A stretch of DNA of 64,000 nucleotides from NCBI RefSeq assembly GCF_000423765.1, contig NZ_AUIP01000001.1, positions 124,001-188,000 on the forward strand. Reading direction: 5' to 3'. This DNA comes from Streptococcus porci DSM 23759. Lineage in GTDB: Bacteria > Bacillota > Bacilli > Lactobacillales > Streptococcaceae. Positions 16,992 to 26,309 of the stretch are shown piece after piece; within the stretch, counting starts at the first letter, position 1; every line of letters starts with the position of its first letter. The notes beneath the pieces are model-generated. The model was given only the letters and a program-made list of their open reading frames with translations. It searched no databases and was not told the DNA's origin. The position numbers were made by a program, and so were the translations under genes.

Positions 16992-17583
16992 TTTGAAGGA
17001 GATTTTGGAAGCAGGTGGAGCAGTTGTTTTGCCAACCGAGACGGTCTACGGGCTATTTGCAAAGGCTTTGGATGAGAAAGCAGTCAATAAGGTCTACGCT
17101 CTAAAAAAACGTCCCCGTGACAAGGCAATGAACCTCAATGTTGCGTCGTTTGAAGATATTTTAGCTTTTTCTCAGAATCAGCCTGCTTTTTTGAAAAAAC
17201 TCTATCATGCCTTTTTGCCAGGTCCTCTGACCATTATCCTCCAGGCAAATGATGAGGTACCTAGCTGGATTAACTCTGGACTTGAAACCATTGGTTTTAG
17301 GGTGCCAGACCACCCAGTCACACAAGAGATGATTAAGGCTTTTGGAGTTCTAATCGGACCCTCGGCCAATATCTCGGGAAAAGAGAGTGGTCAGGTTTTT
17401 AAGGACATCCTAGCTGACTTTGAATATCAGGTGACTGGCTACGAAGATGACCAAGTCCTGACAGGTCAAGATTCGACCATTTTGGACTTGTCTGGCGATT
17501 TTGCCAAAATCCTGCGTCAAGGTGCTGTCACCAAGGAAGAACTCGTGTCATCTATACCAGAGATAACGTTTGAGGAAGACTGA
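16984..17583 (+). CDS. tsaC: L-threonylcarbamoyladenylate synthase (TsaC/Sua5 family)
   Basis: Makes threonylcarbamoyl-AMP from threonine, bicarbonate and ATP for the t6A37 modification of ANN-decoding tRNAs. 199 residues with the YrdC-fold elements VLPTETVYGLFAKA, KKRPRDKAMNLNV and the GPSANISG loop near 125. No Sua5 C-terminal domain, so TsaC-like (YwlC type in Bacillus). Overlaps both neighbours. The remaining t6A enzymes (TsaB, D, E) are not in the window. Confidence 0.93.
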   Translation: MTNLKEILEAGGAVVLPTETVYGLFAKALDEKAVNKVYALKKRPRDKAMNLNVASFEDILAFSQNQPAFLKKLYHAFLPGPLTIILQANDEVPSWINSGLETIGFRVPDHPVTQEMIKAFGVLIGPSANISGKESGQVFKDILADFEYQVTGYEDDQVLTGQDSTILDLSGDFAKILRQGAVTKEELVSSIPEITFEED

Positions 17584-18110
17584 TGAAAGTAACCAAAGTA
17601 AAGGCTTTTAGCGCTTTATCTTATAGAATTTGGAAACTCTATCGCCTCTCTTTCCCAAAAGAGGAACGTTTGCCTTACTGGTTTTTACTCTTTCAAATCC
17701 TGCGTACCAAGGCTGATTTTCAGGCTTATCGTGACGGGAAAAAGGTCATCGGATTTTCTTACAGCATTGCTGGAAAGTCAGCAGATTTTCTACTTTTTCT
17801 AGCGGTTTCTCCTGAGTTTCAGTCTCAGGGCTATGGCACAGCTATGTTACAAAATGTGAAGAATAGCGCTGGGGAAAAACCCTTGATTGTGGCCATTGAA
17901 CCGCCATTTGAACTTTGTGATAATGCAGAGCAACGCTTGAGACGTCTGGCTTTTTACGAAAAAAATGGTTTTCAGTTGACAGAGCATTTCTATCAGGAAA
18001 ATGTAGAAACCTATCAGGTCATGACGACCAAGTTGCCTTTTAAGGCTAAGGCTTTTGCTGAAGATTTGTGTCGTTTTTTTGGTAACTATATACGGACGAA
18101 AGTGGTGTAA
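17583..18110 (+). CDS. GNAT-family N-acetyltransferase
   Basis: 175 residues. The acetyl-CoA pyrophosphate loop is recognisable in VSPEFQSQGYGTAMLQ (Q/R-x-x-G-x-G/A) and is followed by a C-terminal FYEKNGF element typical of GNAT enzymes. Substrate unknown. Start overlaps the tsaC stop by one base. The same place downstream of tsaC holds an acetyltransferase in other streptococci. Confidence 0.85.
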   Translation: MKVTKVKAFSALSYRIWKLYRLSFPKEERLPYWFLLFQILRTKADFQAYRDGKKVIGFSYSIAGKSADFLLFLAVSPEFQSQGYGTAMLQNVKNSAGEKPLIVAIEPPFELCDNAEQRLRRLAFYEKNGFQLTEHFYQENVETYQVMTTKLPFKAKAFAEDLCRFFGNYIRTKVV

Positions 18111-18111
18111 G

Positions 18112-18498
18112 ATGAGAGCAAGTGTCGTTTTGCTAGATAAGAGTAGTCAATTTATGGTTTTAATTAAGCGGGTTAAATTAGGCAGAACTTATTATGTCTT
18201 ACCGGGTGGGACGGTGGAAAGTGGAGAAAGTTTTCAGCAGGCCGCCATTCGTGAAATCAAGGAAGAGCTCAATATTAGCCTATCGGACACAATGCTTAAA
18301 AGTAGTCAAACCTGTGAGGATGGATACGTGTTTCTCGCTCAGACAGATGTGGAGGTTTCGCCTTTACAAATTTTTGGCGAAGAGTTTGGGCGAGTAAGCC
18401 AAGATAATCACTACCAGCCATTATGGTTGTCCTTGTCAAAGGCAAAGAAAATGACTTTTTACCCGGAGATTGACTTAGAGGGATTTTTGGAGGTGTGA
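18112..18498 (+). CDS. Nudix hydrolase
   Basis: 128 residues with a complete Nudix box: GTVESGE, seven residues, then REIKEELNI (G-x5-E-x7-R-E-U-x-E-E-x-G-U). It hydrolyses a nucleoside diphosphate linked to some group X. Substrate cannot be told. This start follows the acetyltransferase stop by one base. Part of a packed run of small genes from 17.6 to 19.7 kb. Confidence 0.88.
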   Translation: MRASVVLLDKSSQFMVLIKRVKLGRTYYVLPGGTVESGESFQQAAIREIKEELNISLSDTMLKSSQTCEDGYVFLAQTDVEVSPLQIFGEEFGRVSQDNHYQPLWLSLSKAKKMTFYPEIDLEGFLEV

Positions 18499-18499
18499 T

Positions 18500-18928
18500 A
18501 TGCTAAGACCCTTAAGGATAAGTGACGCTAAAAATATCAATCGTATCAATGAGTTGGCGCTGGGTTATCTTTTTCCTTTGGAGAAGACTGAGAGTCAGCT
18601 GACAAAGTTTTTATCTGACGACCAACACCTCTTGATTGGAGCTATTGATGAGAGAAACGGTGTGGTTGGTTACGTTCATGCACAGATTTATGAGACGACG
18701 TACTCAGAGACTGGGCTAAATATTCTGGCACTAGCTGTCTTGCCCGACTATCAGGGAAAGGGGTTTGGACACAGGCTCATGGCGGAGCTAGAAAATCAGG
18801 CTAAGCAAAGAAATCTGGCCTTTATACGCCTTAACTCTGGAAGCCATAGAACTCAGGCGCATGCTTTTTACAAAGCCATAGGTTATCAAAACGACAAGAC
18901 TCAGGAACGTTTTTTGAAGGAGATATGA
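18500..18928 (+). CDS. GNAT-family N-acetyltransferase
   Basis: 142 residues. Acetyl-CoA-binding VLPDYQGKGFGHRLMAELE, then LNSGSHRTQAHAFYKAIGY, a pattern common in aminoglycoside- and amino-acid-type GNAT enzymes. The start lies one base after the Nudix stop region and the stop overlaps the next start (ATGA). Substrate unknown; no resistance role can be inferred. Confidence 0.87.
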   Translation: MLRPLRISDAKNINRINELALGYLFPLEKTESQLTKFLSDDQHLLIGAIDERNGVVGYVHAQIYETTYSETGLNILALAVLPDYQGKGFGHRLMAELENQAKQRNLAFIRLNSGSHRTQAHAFYKAIGYQNDKTQERFLKEI

Positions 18929-19743
18929 TGGCAAAAATTGGAGTGTTATCTGATATTCATGGGAATGTCACAGCACTAGAAGCCGTAATTGAAGATTCTA
19001 GAAATCAAGGTGTGACCGAATATTGGCTATTGGGTGACTTGGTTTTACCTGGACATGGGGATAGAGACTTGCTTGACTTGGTAGCTAGCTTGGATGCTTC
19101 TGTGTCAGTTAGAGGAAACTAGGATGACTGTTTTTTGGAAGCACTTGATGGCCAGTATGGTTTAGAGGATTGTGAAGAAGTTTATTTGCTGAAATTGTCG
19201 CAATATTTGTCTCGTAACATTTCGTCTAAGCACATTCAGACGATTCGAGAAACGCCTCTTCATGTCATTAGAGAAGTTGAGGGCATAAGTTTCAGCATCT
19301 CCCACAATCATCCTGACAAGAACTGGGGTGGAGATCTCATTCATCATGCGCCACAAGAACGAATAGATGAACTTTTTGAAAAATATCCCTGTGATGTTGC
19401 AGTTTATGGGCATATTCACGAGCAAATGTTGCGATATAGCAGTAAGGGACAAATGCTGATAAACCCTGGTTCGGTGGGAAATCCTTATTATCCTTGGGAT
19501 GCCTTACGAAAGGATTTTCGTGCCCAGTATGCTATTTTAGAAGTGAATGAACATGGGGTGAGCATCAATTTCAGGAAAGTTTTCTATGATAGAGAAAAAG
19601 AAATTGAACACGCACGACAAAAAGAACTTCCATTTTTTGAACTCTATACTGAGCAAATTCGCACCAGTATAAACCAAACGCATAATCGTACCCGACTAGA
19701 GGAGATTATTGCCAGAGAAGCTTATATAAAAGACTTACAATAA
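18928..19743 (+). pseudogene. Metallophosphoesterase interrupted by one in-frame amber codon
   Basis: N-terminal part MAKIGVLSDIHGNVTALEAV carries the DxH metal motif and WLLGDLVLPGHGD the GD motif. The frame then meets TAG at 19120-19122, exactly where the family has VRGNWDD. Reading on without any shift gives DDCFLEAL, SHNHPDKNW, YGHIHEQM (GHTH-like motif) and NPGSVG to a normal C-terminus, 271 residues in all. One G-to-A change (TGG to TAG) explains it. AAGGAG sits 6 nt before this ATG. Either a recent nonsense mutation, or a sequencing error. Confidence 0.85.
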
Positions 19744-19756
19744 AGAGGAGAAAATC

Positions 19757-21007
19757 ATGATTTTTGACAAAGAAGATTATAAAGCATTTGACCCAGAACT
19801 TTGGGTAGCGGTTGAGGCAGAGGAGACACGCCAGCAGAATAATATTGAACTTATCGCCTCTGAGAATGTGGTCTCTAAGGCTGTCATGGCAGCACAAGGT
19901 TCTGTTTTGACCAATAAATATGCGGAAGGTTACCCTGGAAAACGCTATTACGGTGGTACAGATTGTGTAGATGTGGTGGAAAATTTGGCCATCGAACGCG
20001 CAAAGGCAATTTTTGGCGCTACCTTTGCCAACGTGCAAGCTCATTCAGGTTCACAAGCCAATGCGGCTGCCTATATGGCTTTGATTGAGCCTGGTGATAC
20101 CGTTCTGGGAATGGATTTAGCTGCAGGCGGTCACCTGACTCATGGCTCACCAGTCAATTTCTCTGGGAAAACTTACAACTTCGTTGCTTACGGAGTTGAT
20201 AAAGAGACTGAGGAATTGGATTACGATGCTATTTTAGCCCGTGCCAAGGAAGTGCAACCCAAACTAATCGTTGCTGGTGCATCAGCTTATTCACGCATCA
20301 TTGATTTTGCAAAATTCCGTGAGATTGCCGATAGCGTTGGTGCTAAACTCATGGTCGATATGGCTCATATCGCTGGTCTTGTAGCAGCGGGGCTCCATCC
20401 AAACCCAGTTCATTACGCAGATGTAACCACATCAACAACTCACAAAACACTCCGTGGTCCACGTGGTGGATTGATTTTGACAAATGACGAAACGCTAGCT
20501 AAAAAAATAGATTCAGCTGTTTTCCCTGGTATGCAGGGTGGTCCCCTTGAACATGTCATTGCGGCAAAAGCGGTGGCTTTCAAGGAAAATCTTGACCCTG
20601 CTTGGAAAGATTATGCTGCTCAGGTCATCAAGAACTGTCAAGCCATGGCTGATGTTTTTGCTCAAGACGACAATTTCCGAGTAATTTCAGGCGGAACAGA
20701 CAACCACGTTTTCTTGGTTGATGTCACTAAGGTCATTGAAAATGGCAAAGCTGCTCAAAATTTGTTGGATGAAGTTAATATTACCCTTAATAAAAATAGT
20801 ATTCCCTTTGAAACCCTATCACCCTTTAAAACCTCTGGTATTCGTATCGGAACAGCAGCCGTAACCAGCCGTGGTTTCAAAGAAGAAGAATGTCGCCAAG
20901 TTGCTCAACTGATTATTAAAGCCCTTGAAAATCACGACAAGGAAGAAGTCCTTAATCAAGTGCGAGCAGATGTGCGTAGTCTGACTGATAAGTTTCCATT
21001 ATACTAA
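19757..21007 (+). CDS. glyA: Serine hydroxymethyltransferase
   Basis: PLP enzyme converting serine and tetrahydrofolate to glycine and 5,10-methylene-THF, the main source of one-carbon units. 416 residues, normal. The PLP-binding lysine lies in [13 protein letters not shown], and the N-terminal SENVVSKAV and [12 protein letters not shown] segments are standard. AAAGAGGAG precedes the ATG, 13 nt after the metallophosphoesterase stop. A hairpin follows the gene. Confidence 0.98.
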   Translation: MIFDKEDYKAFDPELWVAVEAEETRQQNNIELIASENVVSKAVMAAQGSVLTNKYAEGYPGKRYYGGTDCVDVVENLAIERAKAIFGATFANVQAHSGSQANAAAYMALIEPGDTVLGMDLAAGGHLTHGSPVNFSGKTYNFVAYGVDKETEELDYDAILARAKEVQPKLIVAGASAYSRIIDFAKFREIADSVGAKLMVDMAHIAGLVAAGLHPNPVHYADVTTSTTHKTLRGPRGGLILTNDETLAKKIDSAVFPGMQGGPLEHVIAAKAVAFKENLDPAWKDYAAQVIKNCQAMADVFAQDDNFRVISGGTDNHVFLVDVTKVIENGKAAQNLLDEVNITLNKNSIPFETLSPFKTSGIRIGTAAVTSRGFKEEECRQVAQLIIKALENHDKEEVLNQVRADVRSLTDKFPLY

Positions 21008-21008
21008 A

Positions 21009-21028
21009 GATTTGGCTTAGTCCAAATC
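21009..21028 (+). other. Hairpin between glyA and the nucleoid-associated protein gene
   Basis: GATTTGG-cttagt-CCAAATC, a perfect 7-bp stem followed by A's rather than T's. It is not a terminator for the plus-strand operon. It may stabilise the glyA end or mark a processing site. Confidence 0.5.
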
Positions 21029-21045
21029 AAAAAAGAGGAGGACAC

Positions 21046-22023
21046 ATGCTAGATTTGTATCTAAAAAAAATAATCATTCATCAGTTTACACCTGATGATA
21101 CTGAACTCATTTTAGCGGAGGAACCGCTTGTTTTGACACCTCGGATTGATGAGTATTTCCGGAAAAAGCTTTCTAAGGTCTTTTCAGACGAAGCAAAGCG
21201 GGGCAGATTTGAGGAGGACAGTGTCTTTCTTTCCTACTTGACGGAAGACTTGATGGAGACCTCACTTAAGATTGCTCAGCTTTGGAAGGAAGAGTTTGTC
21301 GTATCAGAAGATCAAAAAACCAATGACTTGGTTTTTATCCAGTTTGACCGTGATGGCCAAGAGTACTTTGCCTTCTTGCGTGTCGGTTTACGTGAAAACT
21401 TTGCCCATGTAACAGGCGACAGCTCAGCACCCATCAAGCTGACTCAGAATAATCTGCCGTCGGCCGCTCAGACGCCAGATGAAGCTCTGCTTATTAACCG
21501 AAAAACGGGACAATATTATTTGATTGAGAAACGAATCAAGCACAACGGTTCTTTTGCCAACTATTTTTCTGAAAATCTTTTGCAGGTCAAGCCTGAGCAG
21601 TCAGTCAAAAAAGCTATCAAACAGGTAGAACAGGTTGCACAGAAAGTGGCCGATTCCTTTAATCAAGATGATTTTGCTTTTCAGTCCAAGATGAAATCAG
21701 CCATATTTAAAAATTTGGAAGAAGATGAGGAGTTATCTCCCGAAAAGTTGGCCAATCAGCTCTTTGACAATAATTTAACAGCTCGTTTAACCTTTGTTGA
21801 TGAGCTGAAAGAAAGCATTCCAGAGCCGATTAAGGTTTCTGACATTGACCATTCGCGTCAGATTAAGAAATTGGAAAGCCAGAAGTTGTCACTGTCTAAT
21901 GGCATTGAATTGATTGTGCCAAATAACGTTTATCAAGATGCAGAGAGTGTTGAATTCATCCAAAATCATGACGGAACCTACTCTATTCTCATCAAAAATA
22001 TACAGGATATTCAAAATAAATAA
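21046..22023 (+). CDS. Nucleoid-associated protein (37-kD NdpA/YejK family)
   Basis: 325 residues. Opens with LDLYLKKIIIHQF and contains the family's LLINRKTGQYYLIEKRIKHN segment. YejK/NdpA proteins associate with the nucleoid; their exact role is unsettled. The gene is conserved downstream of glyA in streptococci, and its stop overlaps the next start by one base. Confidence 0.87.
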   Translation: MLDLYLKKIIIHQFTPDDTELILAEEPLVLTPRIDEYFRKKLSKVFSDEAKRGRFEEDSVFLSYLTEDLMETSLKIAQLWKEEFVVSEDQKTNDLVFIQFDRDGQEYFAFLRVGLRENFAHVTGDSSAPIKLTQNNLPSAAQTPDEALLINRKTGQYYLIEKRIKHNGSFANYFSENLLQVKPEQSVKKAIKQVEQVAQKVADSFNQDDFAFQSKMKSAIFKNLEEDEELSPEKLANQLFDNNLTARLTFVDELKESIPEPIKVSDIDHSRQIKKLESQKLSLSNGIELIVPNNVYQDAESVEFIQNHDGTYSILIKNIQDIQNK

Positions 22024-22631
22024 TGATAAAAAAGTTAATTAGGCTGTGGTTTTTACTTGCCTTACTCCTAGTGGGCTGGTGGGCTTACCGAACCAATCAA
22101 GCTGTTCAGACAGTTTTGTCCTATCGCAGTATGGTTCAAGAAGTTTTATCGGAAAATGACACCAAGGCCAATGAAGATCTGGTTTTGGCCATGATTTATA
22201 CCGAGACCAAGGGACGTAAGGTTGACCTCATGCAGGCCAGTGAAAGCTCCACAGGGCAGATCAATACCATCACCGATAGCAGAGAAAGTGTGAGACAAGG
22301 TGTAACTGTATTGTCGGACAATTTAGAAATAGCCGAGCAGCGAAAAGTTGATAACTGGACGGCTGTTCAGGCTTATAATTTTGGGCGCTCTTATATTGAT
22401 TATGTTGCTGACAACGGTGGACAAAATACCATTGAAGTGGCCAAGGCTTACTCTCGTGATGTCGTTGCGCCGAGCCTTGGTAATACGAGTGGAGAGACCT
22501 ATAACTATTACCATCTCATTGCCTTACTCAACGGTGGAACAGAACTTTATCGTAATGGTGGTAATTACTACTATTCTCGTCAAGTTCAAGCCAATCTCTA
22601 CCTCATTAAATTCTTCAGTCTTTTCTCATGA
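22023..22631 (+). CDS. pvaA: Lysozyme-like exported protein (PvaA family)
   Basis: 202 residues. A basic N-terminus and one hydrophobic helix (about 6-22, LIRLWFLLALLLVGWWAYR) export or anchor the protein, and a lysozyme-like domain fills the rest. MIYTETKG supplies the putative catalytic glutamate and QAYNFGRSYIDY is typical of the CwlT/PvaA group. The pneumococcal relative, antigen A, is surface-exposed and encoded at the same position after glyA. Predicted role: peptidoglycan cleavage. Confidence 0.85.
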   Translation: MIKKLIRLWFLLALLLVGWWAYRTNQAVQTVLSYRSMVQEVLSENDTKANEDLVLAMIYTETKGRKVDLMQASESSTGQINTITDSRESVRQGVTVLSDNLEIAEQRKVDNWTAVQAYNFGRSYIDYVADNGGQNTIEVAKAYSRDVVAPSLGNTSGETYNYYHLIALLNGGTELYRNGGNYYYSRQVQANLYLIKFFSLFS

Positions 22632-22661
22632 CAGGTGTGCTGAACAAGAAAAAGGAACATT

Positions 22662-24386
22662 ATGAAAAAATTATTAGCCTATTTCAAAGGCTACCTTAAA
22701 GAGACCGTTTTAGGGCCAGTCTTCAAGCTTTTAGAGGCTTCATTTGAACTCTTTGTGCCATTAGTGCTGGCGCGAATTTTAGACCAAGCTATACCACATC
22801 AGGATAAAAATCATCTCTATATGATGATTTTTCTGCTTTTTGTCCTAGCAATAGTTGGCTGTGTAGTAGCCATCACCGCCCAGTATTTTTCAGCCAAAGC
22901 AGCGGTTGGCTACACTCAAAAATTGAGCCAAGAGCTATTCTCCAAAATCATGTCCCTACCTCAGGCGGAAAGAGATAAGATTGGGACCGCTAGTCTGGTA
23001 TCTCGTATGACCAGCGATGCCATGCAGGTCCAGTCTGGAATCAATATGTTCTTGCGACTCTTTCTGCGCTCACCCTTTATTGTCTTTGGAGCCATCTTCA
23101 TGGCGCTGACCATCAATCATAGTATTACCCTTTGGTTTGTACTCATGGTAGTGGTGCTCTTTCTCATTGTTGGTCTCATGAGCCGGTTACTAAGCCCCCT
23201 CTACCTAAAGCTACGTCAGCAGTTGGACAAGATTGTTTCGCTAACCCGGGAGCAAATGCAGGGCATAAGGGTTATTAGAGCCTTTAATCAGACAGAACGT
23301 GAGATAGATGGATTTGCACAAGCTAACCTTGACTACACCAATCAGCAAATGAAAACAGGCAACTTGTCCATTCTAGTCACACCATTAACTTATTTGGTCG
23401 TGAATGTGACTCTCGTCATTGTTATCTGGCACGGTGAATTACAGATTGCAGGGGGTGTATTGACACAAGGTGCCTTGGTTGCATTAGTCAATTATCTCTT
23501 GCAAATCTTAGTGGAATTGCTCAAGTTGACTATGCTGGTCACAACGCTCAATCAATCCTTTATCTCAGCTCAGCGCATTTCCTCTGTTTTTGACTTGGCT
23601 TCAGAAGACCTGTTAGCAGATTTAAAAGAAGAACATTCTTCACATGCTTTAGTCGCTGATAAGGTCACTTTTACCTATCCCGATGCTGCTGAGCCCTCCT
23701 TATATAAGATTAACTTGACCCTAGAACAAGGGCAGTTTCTAGGCATAATTGGAGGAACGGGCTCTGGGAAATCAACCTTTGTCAAGCTAATTAATGCTCT
23801 CTATCGACCTAGCCTAGGCAGCTTTGCTATTTTTCAAAACCAACAAAGTCCAAAAAACCTAGAAAAGTGGCGTGATTTGGTGGCTGTTGTTCCGCAAAAA
23901 GCAGAGCTTTTTAAGGGAACAATCCGCTCAAACCTGTCTTTGGGATTATCGGAAGAAATCAGTGATGACCAACTTTGGCAGGCACTAGAGATAGCTCAGG
24001 CTAGTGATTTTGTGGCTGAAAAAGATGGGCAGTTAGATGCAGTAGTGGAGGCCTTTGGGCGTAATTTTTCAGGAGGTCAGCGTCAGCGTCTGACCATCGC
24101 ACGAGCACTCCTGAGACGGGCACCATTCATGGTCTTGGATGATGCAACGTCCGCCCTTGACTACTTGACGGAAAGTAAATTGCTGTCAGCTCTGAGGGAA
24201 AACCTGACTGAAACCACCCTTATCTTGGTGTCACAGCGTCCAGGGTCATTAGCTCAAGCTGATAAGATATTAGTATTGGACAAGGGGATTCAAGCGGGTC
24301 TTGGAAGTCACCAAGAACTGCTGGCGGAAAATGCTATTTATCAAGAAATTTGCAAATCACAAGAAAAGGGGGCGTCGCATGCTTAA
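22662..24386 (+). CDS. ABC exporter half-transporter with degenerate catalytic site
   Basis: 574 residues: six-helix membrane domain (about 1-310) and nucleotide-binding domain (about 335-574). Walker A GGTGSGKST and signature FSGGQRQR are intact. Walker B reads FMVLDDAT, with Asp in place of the catalytic Glu, and the switch region reads VSQRPGS, with Gln in place of His. Those two losses mark the non-catalytic half of heterodimeric exporters such as LmrC, PatA or BmrC. The partner is encoded immediately downstream with an 8-nt overlap. A multidrug or peptide substrate is likely. Confidence 0.9.
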   Translation: MKKLLAYFKGYLKETVLGPVFKLLEASFELFVPLVLARILDQAIPHQDKNHLYMMIFLLFVLAIVGCVVAITAQYFSAKAAVGYTQKLSQELFSKIMSLPQAERDKIGTASLVSRMTSDAMQVQSGINMFLRLFLRSPFIVFGAIFMALTINHSITLWFVLMVVVLFLIVGLMSRLLSPLYLKLRQQLDKIVSLTREQMQGIRVIRAFNQTEREIDGFAQANLDYTNQQMKTGNLSILVTPLTYLVVNVTLVIVIWHGELQIAGGVLTQGALVALVNYLLQILVELLKLTMLVTTLNQSFISAQRISSVFDLASEDLLADLKEEHSSHALVADKVTFTYPDAAEPSLYKINLTLEQGQFLGIIGGTGSGKSTFVKLINALYRPSLGSFAIFQNQQSPKNLEKWRDLVAVVPQKAELFKGTIRSNLSLGLSEEISDDQLWQALEIAQASDFVAEKDGQLDAVVEAFGRNFSGGQRQRLTIARALLRRAPFMVLDDATSALDYLTESKLLSALRENLTETTLILVSQRPGSLAQADKILVLDKGIQAGLGSHQELLAENAIYQEICKSQEKGASHA

Positions 24387-26094
24387 ACGGTTAATGAAAG
24401 ATTTATTAGCTAGTCCTTGGCTAATCGTCTCCATTTTTATATTGACCATCCTGCAGGTGGCCTTGACTATTTATCTGCCTATTTTAATTGGTGAGGCAGT
24501 AGATAGTGTGGTCAAGCCAGACGCTATGACCATTTTATCAGGTTTAATAGTGCAAATGCTGGTCGTCATTTTAGCTAATACGCTTGTTCAGTGGATTGCA
24601 CCACGTCTTTACAATCGTTTGATTTTTACCTATATTGAAAATCTTCGTCAGGCAGTCATTAGCAAAATTCACCATCTTCCCATCGCCTATCTGGATATGC
24701 GCGGAGTTGGGGACATGGTCAGTCGTCAGACTACAGACGCCGAGCAACTCAGTAATGGGCTCTTTATGATTTTCAATCAGTTTTTAGTTGGTATCTTGAC
24801 CATTTTGGTGACCATTGTAACTATGGCAAGACTTGATGTGGTTATGCTAGTCTTGGTTCTTACATTGACGCCTTTATCACTTTATTTGGCTCGTTTTATC
24901 GCTAAGAGATCCTATCATCTCTACCAAAATCAAACGAAATCTCGGGGGAGCCAGACTCAGTTGATTGAAGAAATGATTGGACAAGAGAGCTTAATTCAGT
25001 CTTTCAACGGGCAAGCGCAAGCCATTTCTCAGTTTGAAACTAGCAATGACACTTATGCTAAGCATTCACTGGGAGCGATTTTCTACTCCTCAACGGTTAA
25101 TCCAGCGACCCGATTTATCAACGCTCTAATCTACGCCCTCTTGACGGGGGTAGGTGCTTATCGTATCATGTCAGGCACTTTCACAGTTGGTCAGCTCACC
25201 ACTTTCCTCAACTATGTCAACCAGTACACCAAGCCCTTTAATGACATTTCGTCCGTATTGGCAGAATTGCAGAGCGCTTTAGCTTGTGCGGAGAGACTTT
25301 ATGCTATTTTGGATGAGAAAAGTTTGATTGACGATGGACCAGCAGAGCTTGTTAATGATACCCTGAAAGGTCAGGTGAGTTTTGATCAGGTTTCCTTTGG
25401 CTATCCTGGCAGTCACCGAATCCTCATACAGAATCTCTCCATTGACATTCCAGCTGGCAGTAAGGTTGCTGTGGTTGGACCAACGGGTGCTGGCAAGTCA
25501 ACCTTAATCAATCTACTCATGCGTTTTTACGATGTGACGGGAGGTCGAATAATGTTGGACGGAAAGGCTTTGACAGAATACAAACAAGCTGATTTTCGGA
25601 GTCAAATTGGTATGGTTTTGCAGGAAACTTGGCTGAAAAATGGCACAATTCACGATAATATTGCCTACGCCAAACCTGAAGCCACACGAGAAGAAGTGAT
25701 AGCAGCAGCCAAGTCAGCTAATGCAGATTTCTTTATTCGCCAGTTACCACAGGGGTACGATACATTTTTGACTGATGGTGGTGATTCCTTGTCGCAAGGT
25801 CAGCGCCAGCTATTGACCATCGCTAGAATCTTCGTCAAACTTCCTCAGCTTTTGATTTTAGATGAAGCGACCTCTTCTATCGACACAAGGACCGAGCTTT
25901 TGGTTCAGGAAGCTTTTGAAAAACTCATGGAGGGCAGAACCAGCTTTATCATTGCTCACCGTTTGTCAACCATTCAATCTGCAGACCTTATTCTCGTCAT
26001 GGTGGATGGTAATATCGTTGAGCACGGAAATCATGACCAACTCATGGCAACTCAAGGCGTCTATTATCAGATGCAGATGGCACAAGCAGCTTAA
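24379..26094 (+). CDS. ABC exporter half-transporter, catalytic partner
   Basis: 571 residues. Membrane domain (about 1-315), then an NBD with Walker A GPTGAGKST, signature LSQGQRQ, Walker B LLILDEATSSID with the catalytic Glu, and switch histidine in IIAHRLSTI. It complements the degenerate upstream half, giving one working ATP site in the pair. The ATG within the 3' end of the upstream gene follows AAAAGGGGG by 7 nt. A terminator follows directly, so the pair ends the operon. Resemblance to fluoroquinolone-type exporters (PatAB, SatAB) is by family only. Confidence 0.9.
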   Translation: MLKRLMKDLLASPWLIVSIFILTILQVALTIYLPILIGEAVDSVVKPDAMTILSGLIVQMLVVILANTLVQWIAPRLYNRLIFTYIENLRQAVISKIHHLPIAYLDMRGVGDMVSRQTTDAEQLSNGLFMIFNQFLVGILTILVTIVTMARLDVVMLVLVLTLTPLSLYLARFIAKRSYHLYQNQTKSRGSQTQLIEEMIGQESLIQSFNGQAQAISQFETSNDTYAKHSLGAIFYSSTVNPATRFINALIYALLTGVGAYRIMSGTFTVGQLTTFLNYVNQYTKPFNDISSVLAELQSALACAERLYAILDEKSLIDDGPAELVNDTLKGQVSFDQVSFGYPGSHRILIQNLSIDIPAGSKVAVVGPTGAGKSTLINLLMRFYDVTGGRIMLDGKALTEYKQADFRSQIGMVLQETWLKNGTIHDNIAYAKPEATREEVIAAAKSANADFFIRQLPQGYDTFLTDGGDSLSQGQRQLLTIARIFVKLPQLLILDEATSSIDTRTELLVQEAFEKLMEGRTSFIIAHRLSTIQSADLILVMVDGNIVEHGNHDQLMATQGVYYQMQMAQAA

Positions 26095-26127
26095 AAAACA
26101 AGGGAAAAAATTCTCTTGTTTTTTCTT
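26091..26127 (+). terminator. Terminator after the ABC exporter genes
   Basis: AAAAAACAAG and CTTGTTTTTT arms around an A-rich loop, right after the stop. Confidence 0.8.
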
Positions 26128-26147
26128 TCAAAAAATGGTATAAAACA

Positions 26148-26177
26148 TTTGACCTTTACTGACCAAAGGAGTATAAT
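26148..26177 (+). promoter_or_regulatory. clpL promoter with overlapping CtsR box
   Basis: TTGACC (26149-26154), 17-nt spacer, TATAAT (26172-26177). TTTGACC-TTT-ACTGACC (26148-26164) overlaps the -35. On the minus strand this reads GGTCAGT-AAA-GGTCAAA, two GGTCAAA-type heptads 3 nt apart, the CtsR operator arrangement. Fits repression of clpL until heat or protein stress inactivates CtsR. No ctsR gene is in the window. Confidence 0.75.
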
Positions 26178-26222
26178 AATCTCATAAGGTTAAAGAAAAC
26201 CTTAGAGAAAGAGGTGACGCAA

Positions 26223-26309
26223 ATGTTTGGTCATTTTATTTTTAAAGAAAAAGTCAGTATTGGTCAGGAGTATTTTCCCGAACCTGAGATTATTAGAAAG
26301 CCTGTTTAG
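26223..26309 (+). CDS. Candidate 28-residue leader peptide upstream of clpL
   Basis: ATG with GAGGTG 6 nt upstream (26211-26216), starting about 45 nt after the -10 box. It encodes MFGHFIFKEKVSIGQEYFPE then PEIIRKPV and a stop. The VSIGQ part is DNA of the first internal GGTCA repeat, so the composition could be forced by that repeat. Translation is likely from the ribosome binding site alone; a function is not shown. Confidence 0.45.
   Translation: MFGHFIFKEKVSIGQEYFPEPEIIRKPV

Noticed and set aside
19120..19122. Amber codon as recoding (pyrrolysine or programmed read-through)
   Set aside because: No pyl genes, no read-through context noticed, and Trp is expected there. A point mutation is simpler.
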